DNA from: Tubulanus polymorphus
Lineage: Eukaryota > Nemertea > Palaeonemertea > Tubulaniformes > Tubulanidae
Assembly: GCF_964204645.1 (NCBI RefSeq)
Contig: NC_134035.1
Coordinates: forward strand, 248,001 to 312,000
Length of the DNA: 64,000 nucleotides
Direction of reading: 5' to 3'
Shown here: piece after piece, positions 13,061 through 24,297 of the stretch
Layout of the letters: every line of letters begins with the position of its first letter
How positions within the stretch are numbered: the first letter of the stretch is position 1
Notes under the pieces: generated by a model
What the model was told of the DNA's origin: nothing
The model's database searches: none
The model's input: only the letters and a program-made list of their open reading frames with translations
Translations under genes and position numbers: made by a program

Positions 13061-14885
13061 ATGTGCTTGTTAATGAGTGCCTTGTTTTTGGCATGAGGAT
13101 CTACTAGTCACCATCGACAGGGGATGTGTATGGAGTAGCTGTAGGACCTGCCTTCCTGATATCAGGATCATCATCATTTATGAAGGATCTGTGGCAATAC
13201 TTTTTGGAGAAAGACCAGAGACTCCTTTCTCAGGTTATAAGACACGCGGAGAGCATATGAGATATTTGATAACCATTGATGAACACCAAATCCGTCGTGT
13301 TGAGCTCAATGATACCGGGTAGTGAACAATTATTGAACTTTTGGACTTTATATTATTTTTTTCATTATTTGTGGGTTTTTCTAGTGATTATGAGATGATT
13401 TTCATTCTGGGAATTGGGCACCCTCATTTGCCAGGGCTTGTCTATTAATTCCATGCGGTGGTAATGTACTGGTACGGTATTTGTATACGGTACCGGTACA
13501 TGCATGATTTTACTCAATTTGACAACTACTATAAATTAATTTGGTTGATTGCCTGCCCTGGAAAGCGAGGAAGTGAAATCTCAGAGGGATGCGAACGTAA
13601 CAGCTAGGCAAAGCGAGTGACACAGCGGAGGGGATGTGCCGCGACCGGATCGACCAATCACGTCACTCGTTACAAATAGACCACGTTTGGAATCTATTGA
13701 TTGTTTATGCTTTAAATAACACCCGATATTTACTTTGTTTTACGTTCAAATAAAGCATCGTTCGTAATGAAATAATCCCAAATATTTAAAATATAGAACA
13801 ATAAGACCCTGATATGCGTCCTGAAATGAGTATGAAGTCGTTTTTGAAGCTGAATCTATGATGTTTACCGCCAATTTGTCTAATAAACGGAACATCCAAT
13901 CAGCGCCTCTACTATGAGAGTGAACCATCATGGTGGATCATATTCTACTCACATATTACTGATCACTGATATTACCCTGTATTTTAACTATTACTCGGAT
14001 ATAGTGCGCTTTATTCACGTATCTAGCGGTAAGTTAAGTTGTATTTATTAACTATATTTATCATCGCGTTGTTGAAATCGATTGTGAGTCGCTGTCATTC
14101 AGTGTTTCTAAATACTTCAAACAACCATTTCACTTTCTTCTCTTTCAACAAAATCAATCCAATCCAATGCAATGCTTGGAATGATATAAAACGATTCAAT
14201 GAAATCATTACTGAGGTTCTGTTATAATGTCATTTTCAATGATTACAATTTATACAACATTTTGTGCCGTTTAACTTGAATTTAAGGCCGCAGTCGTTTT
14301 GAGTCTGGGAGAATTTAAATAAAGTACCCAGAAGGATCTCGACTCGAGTCTAAGACATTCTCTAAGATATGTTTTGAAATTCTTGGTTATTTGAGAAGCC
14401 TAAAGGTTAAGGCCTATATTGAGACATAACGCTGATTAGTTAACCCTGAACTAATGTTGTTAGTAGGCCTAGATAATTCTTCCTGTACTGTGTAGGCTAG
14501 GCCTGCCTGGTAGGCCTAGTTTGGGGGACAGGCCCCATATGTCTGGGCCTAATCTGATTATCTTAGGAAAATTGAAAAGAGTTCAGAATCTGTTCAGGCT
14601 ACCAACCCCTACTAGACAGCAACAGCTCCACCTTTGTTGTTGATGGCTATTGTAGGGGTTTTAGTATGTAAGGCTTATGTAAGGGTTTTAGGGCCACTAC
14701 AGATAGTCCTAGAGAGGGTATGGGTAGCGTATAAGCCTATTACCTTTTAGGGTTTCTAAGGAGGCAGTTCAAATTGACAATTTCTTGCCCCCCTCAAATG
14801 CATTTAATCAAAGAATTGATGGGTTGATAATCAGCACGTAGGCCTACTTTATGAACTTAGTCATTTTTGTCTCACTGCAATAAGA
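13061..14885. other. Intergenic DNA after NCKAP1
   Basis: No recognised gene. An 81-codon open frame at 13077-13322 has no homology I recognise. A CpG-bearing patch at 13560-13680 includes CCAATCACGTCA (CCAAT box plus CRE-like core). A GTAAGT donor-like site follows at 14029, so a promoter and leader exon for the downstream gene are possible but unproved. Confidence 0.35.
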
Positions 14886-15352
14886 GAAATGAGTATCAGG
14901 CGTGATACTAGAAATGAGTATCAGGCGTTATACTAGAAATGAGTATCAGGCGCGATACTAGAAATGAGTATCAGGCGTGATACTAGAAATGAGTATCAGG
15001 CGTCGTGATACTAGAAATGAGTATCAGGCGTGATACTAGAAATGAGTATCAGGCGTCGTGATACTAGAAATGAGTATCAGGCGTTATACTAGAAATGAGT
15101 ATCAGGCGCGATACTAGAAATGAGCATCAGGCGTGATACTAGAAATGAGTATCAGGCGTCGTGATACTAGAAATGAGTATCAGGCGTGATACTAGAAATG
15201 AGTATCAGGCGTCGTGATACTAGAAATGAGTATCAGGCGTGATACTAGAAATGAGTATCAGGCGCGATACTAGAAATGAGTATCAGGCGTCGTGATACTA
15301 GAAATGAGTATCAGGCGTGATACTAGAAATGAGTATCAGGCGTGATACTAGA
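14886..15352. repeat. 25/28-bp hairpin minisatellite, 18 copies
   Basis: Units read ATGAGTATCAGGCGTGATAC plus TAGAA. GTATCA/TGATAC form a 6-bp stem around GGCG; longer units add CGT to the loop. Two consecutive six-unit blocks show the same variant order, a higher-order duplication. Confidence 0.9.
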
Positions 15353-15428
15353 AAGTTCAGGTTTTGTATTATGAATGTTGTTAATGTGGTGTAGGGGTAT
15401 TTATATCACCCACGTACTGTACTGCAAG

Positions 15429-15429
<1 letters not shown>

Positions 15430-15500
<71 letters not shown>
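15430..15500. repeat. (CTG)23 microsatellite
   Basis: About 70 bp of uninterrupted CTG, a pure trinucleotide tract in non-coding DNA. Its purity suggests length instability. Confidence 0.95.
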
Positions 15501-15744
15501 TTGACTCAGTGATTGACCAGAACAGGTGGAACTTTCTTCTACTACGTCTTATTAATAAACAACACTCCTTTTTAATATAAGTAAGAGCGTTCAGTCTGGG
15601 TTCGTGTCAATTTATACCTATAGTCAATTGACTGATTTCATTGAAAGCTACTGACTTTTGAACAGTCATGCGTAGGCTAGGCTAGATCTGCTGATTAGCT
15701 TGTCCGGAATCTATTTTTAGCAGTCCTCTCTAAACACTTCTGTA

Positions 15745-15888
15745 CCCCTGGGGCTGGTTGTGTTGTCACAGTTAGACTTAAAACCGTTCTAAGACCAACT
15801 TAGTTCGATAGCCATCTAACAACTATAGAAAGTGCTTTAAGATTTAAGACCACTTTTGGACTTAATCCACAACTGTGCCACTGGGTGC
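15745..15888. mobile_element. MITE family 2, copy 1
   Basis: A ~140-bp foldback with GGCTGGTTGTGTTGTCACAG-type left end and an inverted right end (CACAACTGTGCCACTGGG). Interior carries the TTAAGAC / GTCTTAA motifs seen at 17758, 49075 and 57168. Confidence 0.6.
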
Positions 15889-16176
15889 AGAGTTTTTGTA
15901 AGTTTTACTAGTTTTGAGATCTATCTCAGGATATCTCTCAACTATAGTATGTTCATAAGGGTTTGTGTTGAATCTTGGGTGATTAGGCCTAATACAATAC
16001 ACTACTGAATGCACCTGGCTTAACCTCTTATAAGCTAGTGATAAGTTTGGATACAAGTGTATTTTTTTGCCCAGTTGTGACAATTGAATTTGGCACATGT
16101 AACAATCAGTATTGATATATCGATGGTATAGATAGAATTGATCTCTGACTTAACTGTGGAGATTGAATGGAGTACT

Positions 16177-16500
16177 GTGTACCATCACCTCAGTACAGGT
16201 GCTAGTATTCAACCAACCGACGACCAGACCACCACAGCGCTGGTGTGTACCGTCACCTCAGTACAGGTGCTAGTATTCAACCAACTGACGACCACGACAG
16301 CACTGGTGTGTACCATCACCTCCGTACAGGTGCTAGTATTCAGTCAACCGACGACCACCACAGCGCTGGTGTGTACTGTCACCTCAGTACAGGTGCTAGT
16401 ATTCAGTCAACTGACGACCACGACAGCACTGGTGTGTACCGTCACCTCAGTAAAGGTGCTAGTATTCAGTCAACCAACGACACCACAGCGCTGGTGTATA
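16177..16500. repeat. ~64-bp minisatellite, 5 copies
   Basis: Five units starting GTGTACC(A/G)TCACCTCAGT at 16177 and then roughly every 63-65 bp. Several open frames across it are by-products of the repeat. Confidence 0.9.
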
Positions 16501-16864
16501 TATATGTCGTAGTGTTATGAATTTTGATGTAGAACGTGATGTGTTTTATCAATCAGTAGTAAGTGCACGGTGACCGTTACAGCAGCTCTGATGAGCGAGC
16601 GGTAAAAACTGAGAGAGAGAGAGATCATTAACTCAAGTCGTTTCTTAGTCCATTTACCAGAGTGAGGGAGTCACTAGTCAGTTGCTAGTCAGTCCAGTCT
16701 GCGGCGGTGGCTGCTGCTGCTGTGCTATTAGTAATGAATACCTAATCGGTACAAACCAGTCATCCATCCATCGCAATGGAAATTGTCTATTGTAGCTAAC
16801 AAACATCTTACACTCGGTGGACAAGAGGCATGTGTTAGATTCGACCCAGAACTGACACATCACC

Positions 16865-17400
16865 CGGTACTGGTACTGTTGTAACCCGGTACTGGTACTG
16901 CTGTAAACCTGGTACTGGTACCGTTGTAAACCCGGTATTGGTACTGTTGTAAACCCGGTACTGGTACTGCTGTAAACCCGGTACTGGTACTGCTGTAAAC
17001 CCGGTACTGGTACTGTTGTAAACCCGGTACTGGTACTGCTGTAAACCCGGTACTGGTACTGTTGTAAACCCGGTACTGGTACTGTTGTAAACCCGGTACT
17101 GGTACTGTTGTAAACCCGGTACTGGTACTGTTGTGAACCCGGTATTGGTACTGTTGTAAACCCGGTACTGGTACTGCTGTAAACCTGGTACTGGTACTGT
17201 TGTAAACCCGGTATTGGTACTGTTGTAAACCCGGTACTGGTACTGCTGTAAACCCGGTACTGGTACTGTTGTAAACCCGGTACTGGTACTGTTGTAAACC
17301 CGGTACTGGTACTGTTGTAAACCCGGTATTGGTACTGTTGTAAACCCGGTACTGGTACTGCTGTAAACCCGGAACTGGTGCCGTTGTAAACCCGGTATTT
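16865..17400. repeat. 23-bp minisatellite, ~23 copies
   Basis: Unit CCCGGTACTGGTACTGTTGT plus AAA; main variants are GTTGTAAA versus GCTGTAAA and TACTGG versus TATTGG. GGTAC motifs are paired within each unit. No variable spacers, so not CRISPR-like. Confidence 0.95.
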
Positions 17401-17757
17401 TATGTAATGCTTATGGCACTGTATGATTAGTTAAAGTACTGATGGTGACTACATTTCGTTCTACAATTGCTGTGACACTTTACCCACCGCTGCCGCAGCA
17501 GCAGTGAAGACATTTATATCACCGTTGACAACTGACACTCACTGTTACCGATGTATGTGGTGGTCGTCGTTGTCGCAGTGGTGTATGTCGATTGTTTTCA
17601 TTGATGTAATCAGTGATAGTGGATATTACACAGTATCAGAATCAGAAACTGCACCGTTTGTTCCATCAGTGTCCAGATTCCACAAAGTTTGGAAGTTATC
17701 GCGCAGTGAATTTAAATTTTGATTGAAAGTACTTTTACTCGCGGTCTCTTAGAAATC

Positions 17758-17899
17758 AGGGGCCAGTTGCACAGTCGTGACTTAATTCAAAAAGTGGTCT
17801 TAAATCTTATGACTGGTCTTAAGTTGATAGATTGGCTATAGAACTAAGTTGGTCTTAGACTGGTCTTAAGTCTAAGCCATGACTATGCAACCGGCCCCT
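17758..17899. mobile_element. MITE family 2, best-preserved copy
   Basis: Left end AGGGGCCAGTTGCACAGTCG; right end is the near-perfect inverted form ending GCAACCGGCCCCT. Interior has GGTCTTAA repeats. A degenerate related copy follows at about 17900-18015. Confidence 0.75.
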
Positions 17900-18224
17900 C
17901 AGGAATCAGTTGCACAAACTAGAACTAGGACCATCTTAGTTCTACTACTTGAGACCAGTCGTAAGATTAAAGACACCATTTTTCGAACTTAAATCATGAC
18001 TACACGATTACTAGGTCCTGATGAGAAGAATGTTAGTCACAGTTGGTGGTGTAATGAATAGATGGCCTCGAGACCGGTTTCTAGAGAAACACTGTGCGCT
18101 GTTTCACAATGAACATATATATGGAATAATGCAGTTGAAGTAGCGTGCTTATCACCGCAAAATACTGAATATAAAATCATGAATATTCAATGATTTATGA
18201 AAGTAGTATTATGTGGTAGTTGAC

Positions 18225-18360
18225 TGCTGCGGTTCATGTACGGCTGACTGCCGTGTCGACTGCTGCCGCGGCGCTGCGCGATTGTCTCATCACACGGGCG
18301 CCGACGACAACCAGATAGATTGTTGCGAATATCGTCACTAACGACCGACAAACTTAGAGC
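18225..18360. promoter_or_regulatory. CpG-dense patch, possible promoter of the CECR2/BCL9 gene
   Basis: Locally rich in CG dinucleotides (GCCGCGGCGCTGCGCG, GGGCGCCGACGACAACC) within AT-rich surroundings. It sits about 1 kb upstream of a candidate leader exon. No TATA box or initiator was pinned down, so this is an inference from composition only. Confidence 0.25.
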
Positions 18361-18524
18361 AGATGATTAAGAGACTTTGTCGCTGAGAGGCTGTGATGTG
18401 CGGGAGAGCTGTGTGACCCTCTCTCTCTCTCTCAACTCGTCTCTGTAAAACCACTGTTATAAATGACTGTACTGCAGCACTTGTAGCCAGTGATCAATTA
18501 ACTGTCAGCCCTGAAGCAGTTAGA

Positions 18525-18885
18525 TTATTGTCACCTCTTCCAGTCTTATCTGTACAGATACTGCCCGAGTCCTCTCACTCTCCCCTCTCTCCTCTCTTTC
18601 TCCTCTCACTCTCCCCTCTCTCCTCTCTTTCTCCTCTCACTCTCCCCTCTCTCCTCTCTTTCTCCTCTCACTCTCCCCTCTCTTCCTCCCTCTCCCTCTC
18701 ACTTCCCTCTTATCTCACTTTCTCCCCTTACTCTCCTCTCCCTACCCTCGCTCTCTCCTCCCTCTTTCCCTTGTCTACTCTCCCTTTTCCTCTCCCCTCT
18801 CCCTCTTTCTCTCCCCCTCTCCCTCTTTCCCCCTCTTCCTCTCTCCCTCTCCCTCTCCCTCTCTCCTCTCTCTCACTCTCTACGG
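18525..18885. repeat. Polypyrimidine (CT-rich) tract
   Basis: About 360 bp almost entirely C and T on the + strand, built on CTCTCACTCTCCCCTCTCTC-like units (~31-bp period at first, then degenerate). Mirror-symmetric segments could form triplex DNA. The open frame through it is low-complexity and not credible. Confidence 0.9.
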
Positions 18886-19296
18886 ATTAAACATCATATT
18901 TTACGACACGCTCAGTTTTACTGTGAATAATGTTCATCGTACAGAAATCATTTCCAGTGATTTTTTACTCGTTTTATCGCGAACAATTCTTCGATTATTT
19001 TTCGTTCGGATTTCGTTATTTAAAACAAGTTTTATTCGATAGATACTGTTTCCATGGTGATGTAGAACCCGTTTCTTGCACCATTTTAAGTCGAACCTTT
19101 CAAATGTCTTCATCGATAATATAAAAATAATCGTCGAATCAATTGAATTGAATTGAATTGTCTGATTGTTAGTGGTCGCTGTGAACCGCTAAACCTGTTT
19201 CAACCGTTATTCGTTTAGATTGAGTTCAAACCAGTTGATTTTCTAACATGCCCCATCCAACAATTCATGATGATTTTCAATTGTTTTTTTTTTCAG

Positions 19297-19378
19297 GCTG
19301 TTGTTGTCATGATGTGTTGTTTTTGTTGGTTAACGTTTTCCTGACTTGGGATTATTTTATTTTACAATAATTAAAGAG
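19297..19378 (+). other. Candidate 5' leader exon of the CECR2/BCL9 gene
   Basis: Bounded by a T-rich acceptor (TTTTTTTTTCAG) and a good donor (GAG|GTGAGT). If joined to the acceptor at 24275, an in-frame TAA falls two codons before the junction, which would make ATG 24298 the first usable start. It contains only a short upstream reading frame. Unproved without transcript data. Confidence 0.35.
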
Positions 19379-19423
19379 GTGAGTTCTGTGTGATCTATAT
19401 ATCTGCTGTTAGGTCCTAGATGC

Positions 19424-19710
19424 GTTCACTGTGTCCAGCCCTGTGTGTAGTTCACTGTGTCCAGCCCTGTGTGTAGTTCACCGTGTCCAGCCCTGTGTGT
19501 AGTTCACCGTGTCCAGCCCTGTGTGTAGTTGACTGTGTCCAGCCCTGTGTGTAGTTCACCGTGTCCAGCCCTGTGTGTAGTTCACCGTGTCCAGCCCTGT
19601 GTGTAGTTCACCGTGTCCAGCCCTGTGTGTAGTTCACCGTGTCCAGCCCTGTGTGTAGTTCACTGTGTCCAGCCCTGTGTGTAGTTCACTGTGTCCAGCC
19701 CTGTGTGTAG
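19424..19710. repeat. 26-bp minisatellite, 11 copies
   Basis: Units GTTCACTGTGTCCAGCCCTG plus TGTGTA, differing mainly at one C/T position (CACTG versus CACCG). Confidence 0.95.
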
Positions 19711-19821
19711 ATGTAATGGAAATTTTGACACTTACATTTGATTACATTGTAATTAAAGGAGACACTGTTAGAACTATAGATAGATAAGTGTAACAGTATT
19801 ATAGATAGATAGAATAGCTGA

Positions 19822-19988
19822 AGGGCATTCATTCATTCATTCCTTCATTCATTCATTCATTCATTATACAGGGAAATAGCAGGTTCTATGTTAAATTCCT
19901 TGACAGTTAGAAAACACCCCAATAGTCAGAGCACGGTGTATACACTAGATCAGTTCAGTTATTCATACCTCATGATCCGGTTCAAACA

Positions 19989-20037
<49 letters not shown>

Positions 20038-20046
20038 CTTTCATTC
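19822..20046. repeat. (ATTC)n and (TC)n microsatellites
   Basis: An ATTC tract at about 19827-19865 and a CT dinucleotide tract at about 19991-20030 running into a CTTT tail. Simple sequence repeats with no gene between. Confidence 0.9.
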
Positions 20047-20801
20047 TTTGACGAGGTGAATTCAAACAGATTGCTGCATGTTTATTTGTCTAGTACAATG
20101 ACTACGATGTTCTGTATTACCGGGTCAAGGGACTAACGACTACAACCGGGTGGTTACCGCTTTCACCCACCTGCCAACTGGGCAACCACATCGTGACTTA
20201 TGCGATGGATTGTTTTCATAGACATTCCATGAAATCTTGAGAAACTGATTATTGAAGTCTTCATAGTACCCAAGGTGGCTGCCTGTAAATTCATGTTCAT
20301 TTTGGGGCTAGACCTGGTAGGAGCCCCTATGGTCTTCACCTTTCTGTTTTGGCCAGGCTGATGATGGTCGGCCATAAACCAGGTCGATGTTGCCCTGTAC
20401 GACAAGAGTCAGAGATGAAAACCTGGTTGAGTTAGTTATCAGTATTATACGTGAGTTAGGCCACTTGGTCCGCGATGCTGAGCTCATCTCGTAGGCCTAG
20501 CGTGCTTACATTTTATAATACAGATAGTTATAGGTAGTTATAGTTATAGGTAGTTGTAGATAGTTGTGAGTGATGTCAGTGGATTGTGGTATTTGATGAA
20601 TGTTTAATTCTAATGTAACCCTCTCCTCAGTTAAAGAGAGATAGAGAGAGATAGAGAGAATGAACGGCCTTCAACCAGATCATCTACAGTCTATGTGTAC
20701 AAAACAGTTTTCTATGGTTTTCATCTATTACACCACATTTTATATCGTTTCCACAGTCACGTAAATAGTTTACTTCCCTCCTCACGCAAATACTCCAGTA
20801 C
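20047..20801. other. Non-coding spacer
   Basis: Contains a short TAGTTATAGG-type repeat at 20520-20570 and GAGA tracts at 20634-20660. The minus-strand frame at 20163-20405 shows no recognisable domain. No gene seen. Confidence 0.4.
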
Positions 20802-21118
20802 AGTCTGCTAGCTCCTCCGGTCTGCTAACTCCTCCAGTCTGCTAGCTCCTCCAGTCTGCTAACTCCTCCAGTCTGCTAACTCCTCCAGTCTGCTAACTCC
20901 TCCAGTCTGCTAACTCCTGCAGTCTCTGCTAATTCCTGTAATCTGCTAGCTCCTGTAGTCTTCTAATTCCTGCAGTCTCTGCTAACTCCTGTAGTCTGCT
21001 AATTCCTGCAGTCTCTGCTAACTCCTGCAGTCTGCTAATTCCTGCAGTCTCTGCTAACTCCTGCAGTCTGCTAACTCCTGTAGTCTGCTAATTCCTGCAG
21101 TCTCTGCTAATTCCTGCT
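20802..21118. repeat. ~17-20-bp minisatellite, ~18 copies
   Basis: Units CAGTCTGCTAACTCCTC(C/T)AG drifting to CAGTCTCTGCTAATTCCTG. The change from 17-bp to mixed 17/19-bp units runs left to right, a visible expansion gradient. Confidence 0.9.
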
Positions 21119-21752
21119 TGTTTAAACACCAACAATTCATCAAACATTCAACCGGTTTGATTAATAGTATATTTATTCGCTATATTTTGCTTTGATCTAT
21201 CAAAGTTGTGAAGTTTGATCTCGATGTGATAATCTGTATTGAGCTAATAATAAAGTATTAATTTAGTTTTGTTTGATATTTGCGCGGATCGTGATAGTTC
21301 TACTATCCAGTTAGTGTGATGTACTGTGAGAACACAACCTCCTCTTTATTCTCTCTCTCTTCTTTCTCTATAGATCTTCAAATAATTACAATTTATGGCA
21401 TTTTTGTCATGAATGAATCATGTTTTACACCAGATTATCGCGAGCATCGTCGAGTCATTTAGAACCATCTTTTTTGGGCAAAGTTTGGGTTTGGTTCCTT
21501 TGAAACGAGATGATTCATTGGACCAGTCGCTGGGGTATAGTTACTGAGATACACGCCGCTGTATAATAAAAACTGACCGTCTCAATTTCACTAAATTAAA
21601 CTAAAATTTAAGGTTAACTAAATTATAGAAGAGATGAAAAAGATTTAAAAGTAAGGCTTTCTCGCGAAACTGGCTGCGGAAGAAATAGAAAATAATTTTG
21701 TTTTTGACCGATACGGTGAACAGTGCGATATAGACTATGATCAGTTACTCAC

Positions 21753-21957
21753 AGTTTTACCCGGTTTCTACCCTCGCTCTTTGATCGAACTAAAGCTTTT
21801 TGTTTTTCACTGGCGGTTAGTTTTTGATTCTTAGAAAAATCGGCTCGCGGTCCGGGATCAAAGTGTCGATAATTCCATATCTGACCTAGATAACGGATCA
21901 ATTCAACAGAAACCGTCAAAGAGAACACCAACTTCCGTCCCCGACGTTCGTCTCTTG
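21753..21957 (-). other. Exon-like open segment on the minus strand, unrecognised
   Basis: On the minus strand, 205 nt lie between a CAG acceptor-like site (ATATTCCAG) and a good GTGAGT donor. They read 67 codons without a stop, including ERRGRKLVFSLTVS and HFDPGPRADFSK. After a 70-bp gap a second acceptor (TTCTTCCGCAG) leads in phase to QFREKALLLNL and a stop. No in-frame ATG is present and I recognise no family. It could be a gene fragment or chance. Confidence 0.25.
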
Positions 21958-22218
21958 CTGGAATATTTATAGTAAACGTATATATATAACATTAATTTAT
22001 CGGGGTCATTTAAGTAAGACTATTCACTGACTATATAACTGTGTGTGTGTTGTACTTGGTTATTTATTATCTATAAAGTGTATATGAACAGTAATATCAC
22101 AGTACAATATAAGTAAAAGTTCAGGTTTTTTCCTCTCACCGCACACAACACAACACAACTAACTCTCACTGCTCTTACTCTTCCTCAATATCTCCATCTT
22201 TCTTATGGATCCCGCATC

Positions 22219-22782
22219 ACCTCAACCCCTAACCGGCTACTGTGGACACACTTCTCTCTAGGATTATCTCAAACTCTAACCTGCTTGGGATGCCGCAATG
22301 TAGACCAATGTGATACACTTCTCTAGGATTTATATCTGAACCCCTAACGGCTGCTGGGGCACTAGTGTAAACCGATGTGACACACTTCCCTAGGATTTAT
22401 ATCTCAACCCCTAACGGCTGCTGGGGCACCAGTGTAAACCGATGTGACACACTTCCCTAGGATTTATATCTCAACCCCTAACGGCTGCTGGGGCACCAGT
22501 GTAAACCGATGTGACACACTTCCCTAGGATTTATATCTCAACCCCTAACGGCTGCTGGGGCACCAGTGTAAACCGATGTGACACACTTCCCTAGGATTTA
22601 TATCTCAACCCCTAACGGCTGCTGGGGTACCAGTGTAAACCGATGTGACACACTTCCCTAGGATTTATATCTCAACCCCTAACGGCTGCTGGGGCACCAG
22701 TGTAAACCGATGTGACACACTTCTCTCTAGGATTTATATCTCAACCCCTAACGGCTGCTGGGGTACCAGTGTAAACCGATGC
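22219..22782. repeat. 67-bp minisatellite, ~8 copies
   Basis: Units containing TCAACCCCTAACGGCTGCTG and GTAAACCGATGTGACACAC. The central six are nearly identical; the first two and last are divergent. Confidence 0.95.
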
Positions 22783-22991
22783 ACCAGTAAAAATGCAATG
22801 TTGCTTTATCAACATGTAGACGCATCTGATACTGAGCAACAAACCGTGCAGTTTGTCGCTCAGAAAGGTATGAATTTTATCTCAGTTCATCAGATTTTGA
22901 GTTTACCAGTTTAGATGCATCTGGAGTGGATATCACGGATGGATGGAGTGTCATCGATCCCGGGTTCATTGGCTCAAATCCTAACAGGTCC

Positions 22992-23110
22992 GGGCCCGAG
23001 TCGCTGAAAAGTTGGTTAGAGTTAATCAGTGGATAGTTGACATAGTGACGATTACAACTTCACTGTTACGACGGTATTTATCCGTTGGTTTTCTTTAACT
23101 GACATTTTGA
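22992..23110. mobile_element. MITE family 4, divergent copy
   Basis: Contains CGCTGAAAAGTTGGTTAGAG and the core ATAGTTGACATAGTGACGAT. The same layout occurs at 61221-61342 and 63201-63327. Confidence 0.5.
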
Positions 23111-23361
23111 CCACCACCGGGCCTCTGACGACGCCGTCAACAAACAGCAGCCGTCACGGTTACTGTTATTACAACATCAAACAATTCACCGAATTCTAAA
23201 CATCAAACACACAAAAAACAAGACACGTTTTTATCGTTTGAAGTTTGTTTTTTACGAGGAAGAAAATTTTATGAAGAATTTGACCTCGTGAAATTTTTGA
23301 AATGAAGTGAAACTGCAGACATCGTCGATCTGGTTTAACCTACTGATTCATAGATATTGTA

Positions 23362-23592
23362 GTCTGCTATTAGAGAGGTTGTCCGCTATTAGAGAGGTCG
23401 TCCGCTATTAGAGAGGTTGTCCGCTATTAGAGAGGTCGTCCGCTATTAGAGAGGTCGTCCGCTATTAGAGAGGTTGTCCGCTATTAGAGAGGTTGTCCGC
23501 TATTAGAGAGGTTGTCCGCTATTAGAGAGGTTGTCCGCTATTAGAGAGGTCGTCCGCTATTAGAGAGGTCGTCCGCTATTAGAGAGGTCGCT
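23362..23592. repeat. 19-bp minisatellite, 12 copies
   Basis: Perfect 19-bp period, unit TCCGCTATTAGAGAGGT(C/T)G. The only variable site is the C/T. Confidence 0.95.
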
Positions 23593-24274
23593 TCTGTTGT
23601 TGATATCGACAGATGGACAGATGGAGAGCAGCTTCTCGCGATAATATCATCATTCGAGGAGTCGATGACTCAAACGACTCAACGACTGACGACTCAAAAT
23701 GACTCCGTCTCTCCGAGTAATTGTTGTTTATACGGATTATGATCCCGACGTTTTGATATTTATCAATAATCTGATAATATCCGTCAAAATCTCATCTCAT
23801 CTCGCTCAGTTTCTCGCTGATGATAGGTTGTGTATAAAGATTCGAGAATTGTTGTTGTCGTTGGAGACAATACCTGGCCATGTGTTGCTAGCCTACGGCA
23901 GTCGTCGTGACGATGATTCTATTGTTGGTTGTAAATCGGTTGTTTTACGCAGTTTTGAGTGGGCTGACTGATGAAACCGGTGCACGCGCTGTTCGAATAA
24001 ACTAATGAACCATGAGTGTAAAAAATGGCTCGAAAATTATCTTTGAAATCGTTTGTCCGGAAAGCGTTGTAATATTACAGTCCTGTATCATCCAGAAACC
24101 CGAGGGGCTCTAATACTAAACTTACGCATTTGCGTCTAGAAGATTCTTCAGTAAATTCTTATAGATTTGTGTATGATTCTCTGATTACAGCTCACCTCGA
24201 GGTCCCGTTACATCCAAAACCTCCTGCACCCTATTCTTCAATAACTACAATAGATAGTTTTCTACTCATTTCAG
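23593..24274. other. Spacer before first recognised CECR2-like exon
   Basis: No supported coding exon. A 90-codon frame at 23699-23971 has no recognisable similarity and no matching splice signals. The branch and pyrimidine region of the 24275 acceptor is at the right end. Confidence 0.35.
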
Positions 24275-24297
24275 GTGCTGGCCAACAACTTGATGCA

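Noticed and set aside
13077-13322. 81-codon open frame just after the NCKAP1 poly(A) signal
   Set aside because: Unrecognised, no codon or splice support; left as non-coding.
16138-16520. Two Thr/Ser-rich open frames
   Set aside because: Translation of a ~64-bp minisatellite.
16585-16620. Hammerhead-ribozyme-like CTGATGAG
   Set aside because: No matching CGAAAC core or closing stems nearby.
16865-17400. Possible CRISPR-like direct repeats (also 14886-15352, 23362-23592, 26970-27400)
   Set aside because: Head-to-tail minisatellites with no unique spacers, in an animal genome.
18528-18890. Ser/Leu/Pro-rich 120-codon frame
   Set aside because: Low-complexity translation of a polypyrimidine tract.
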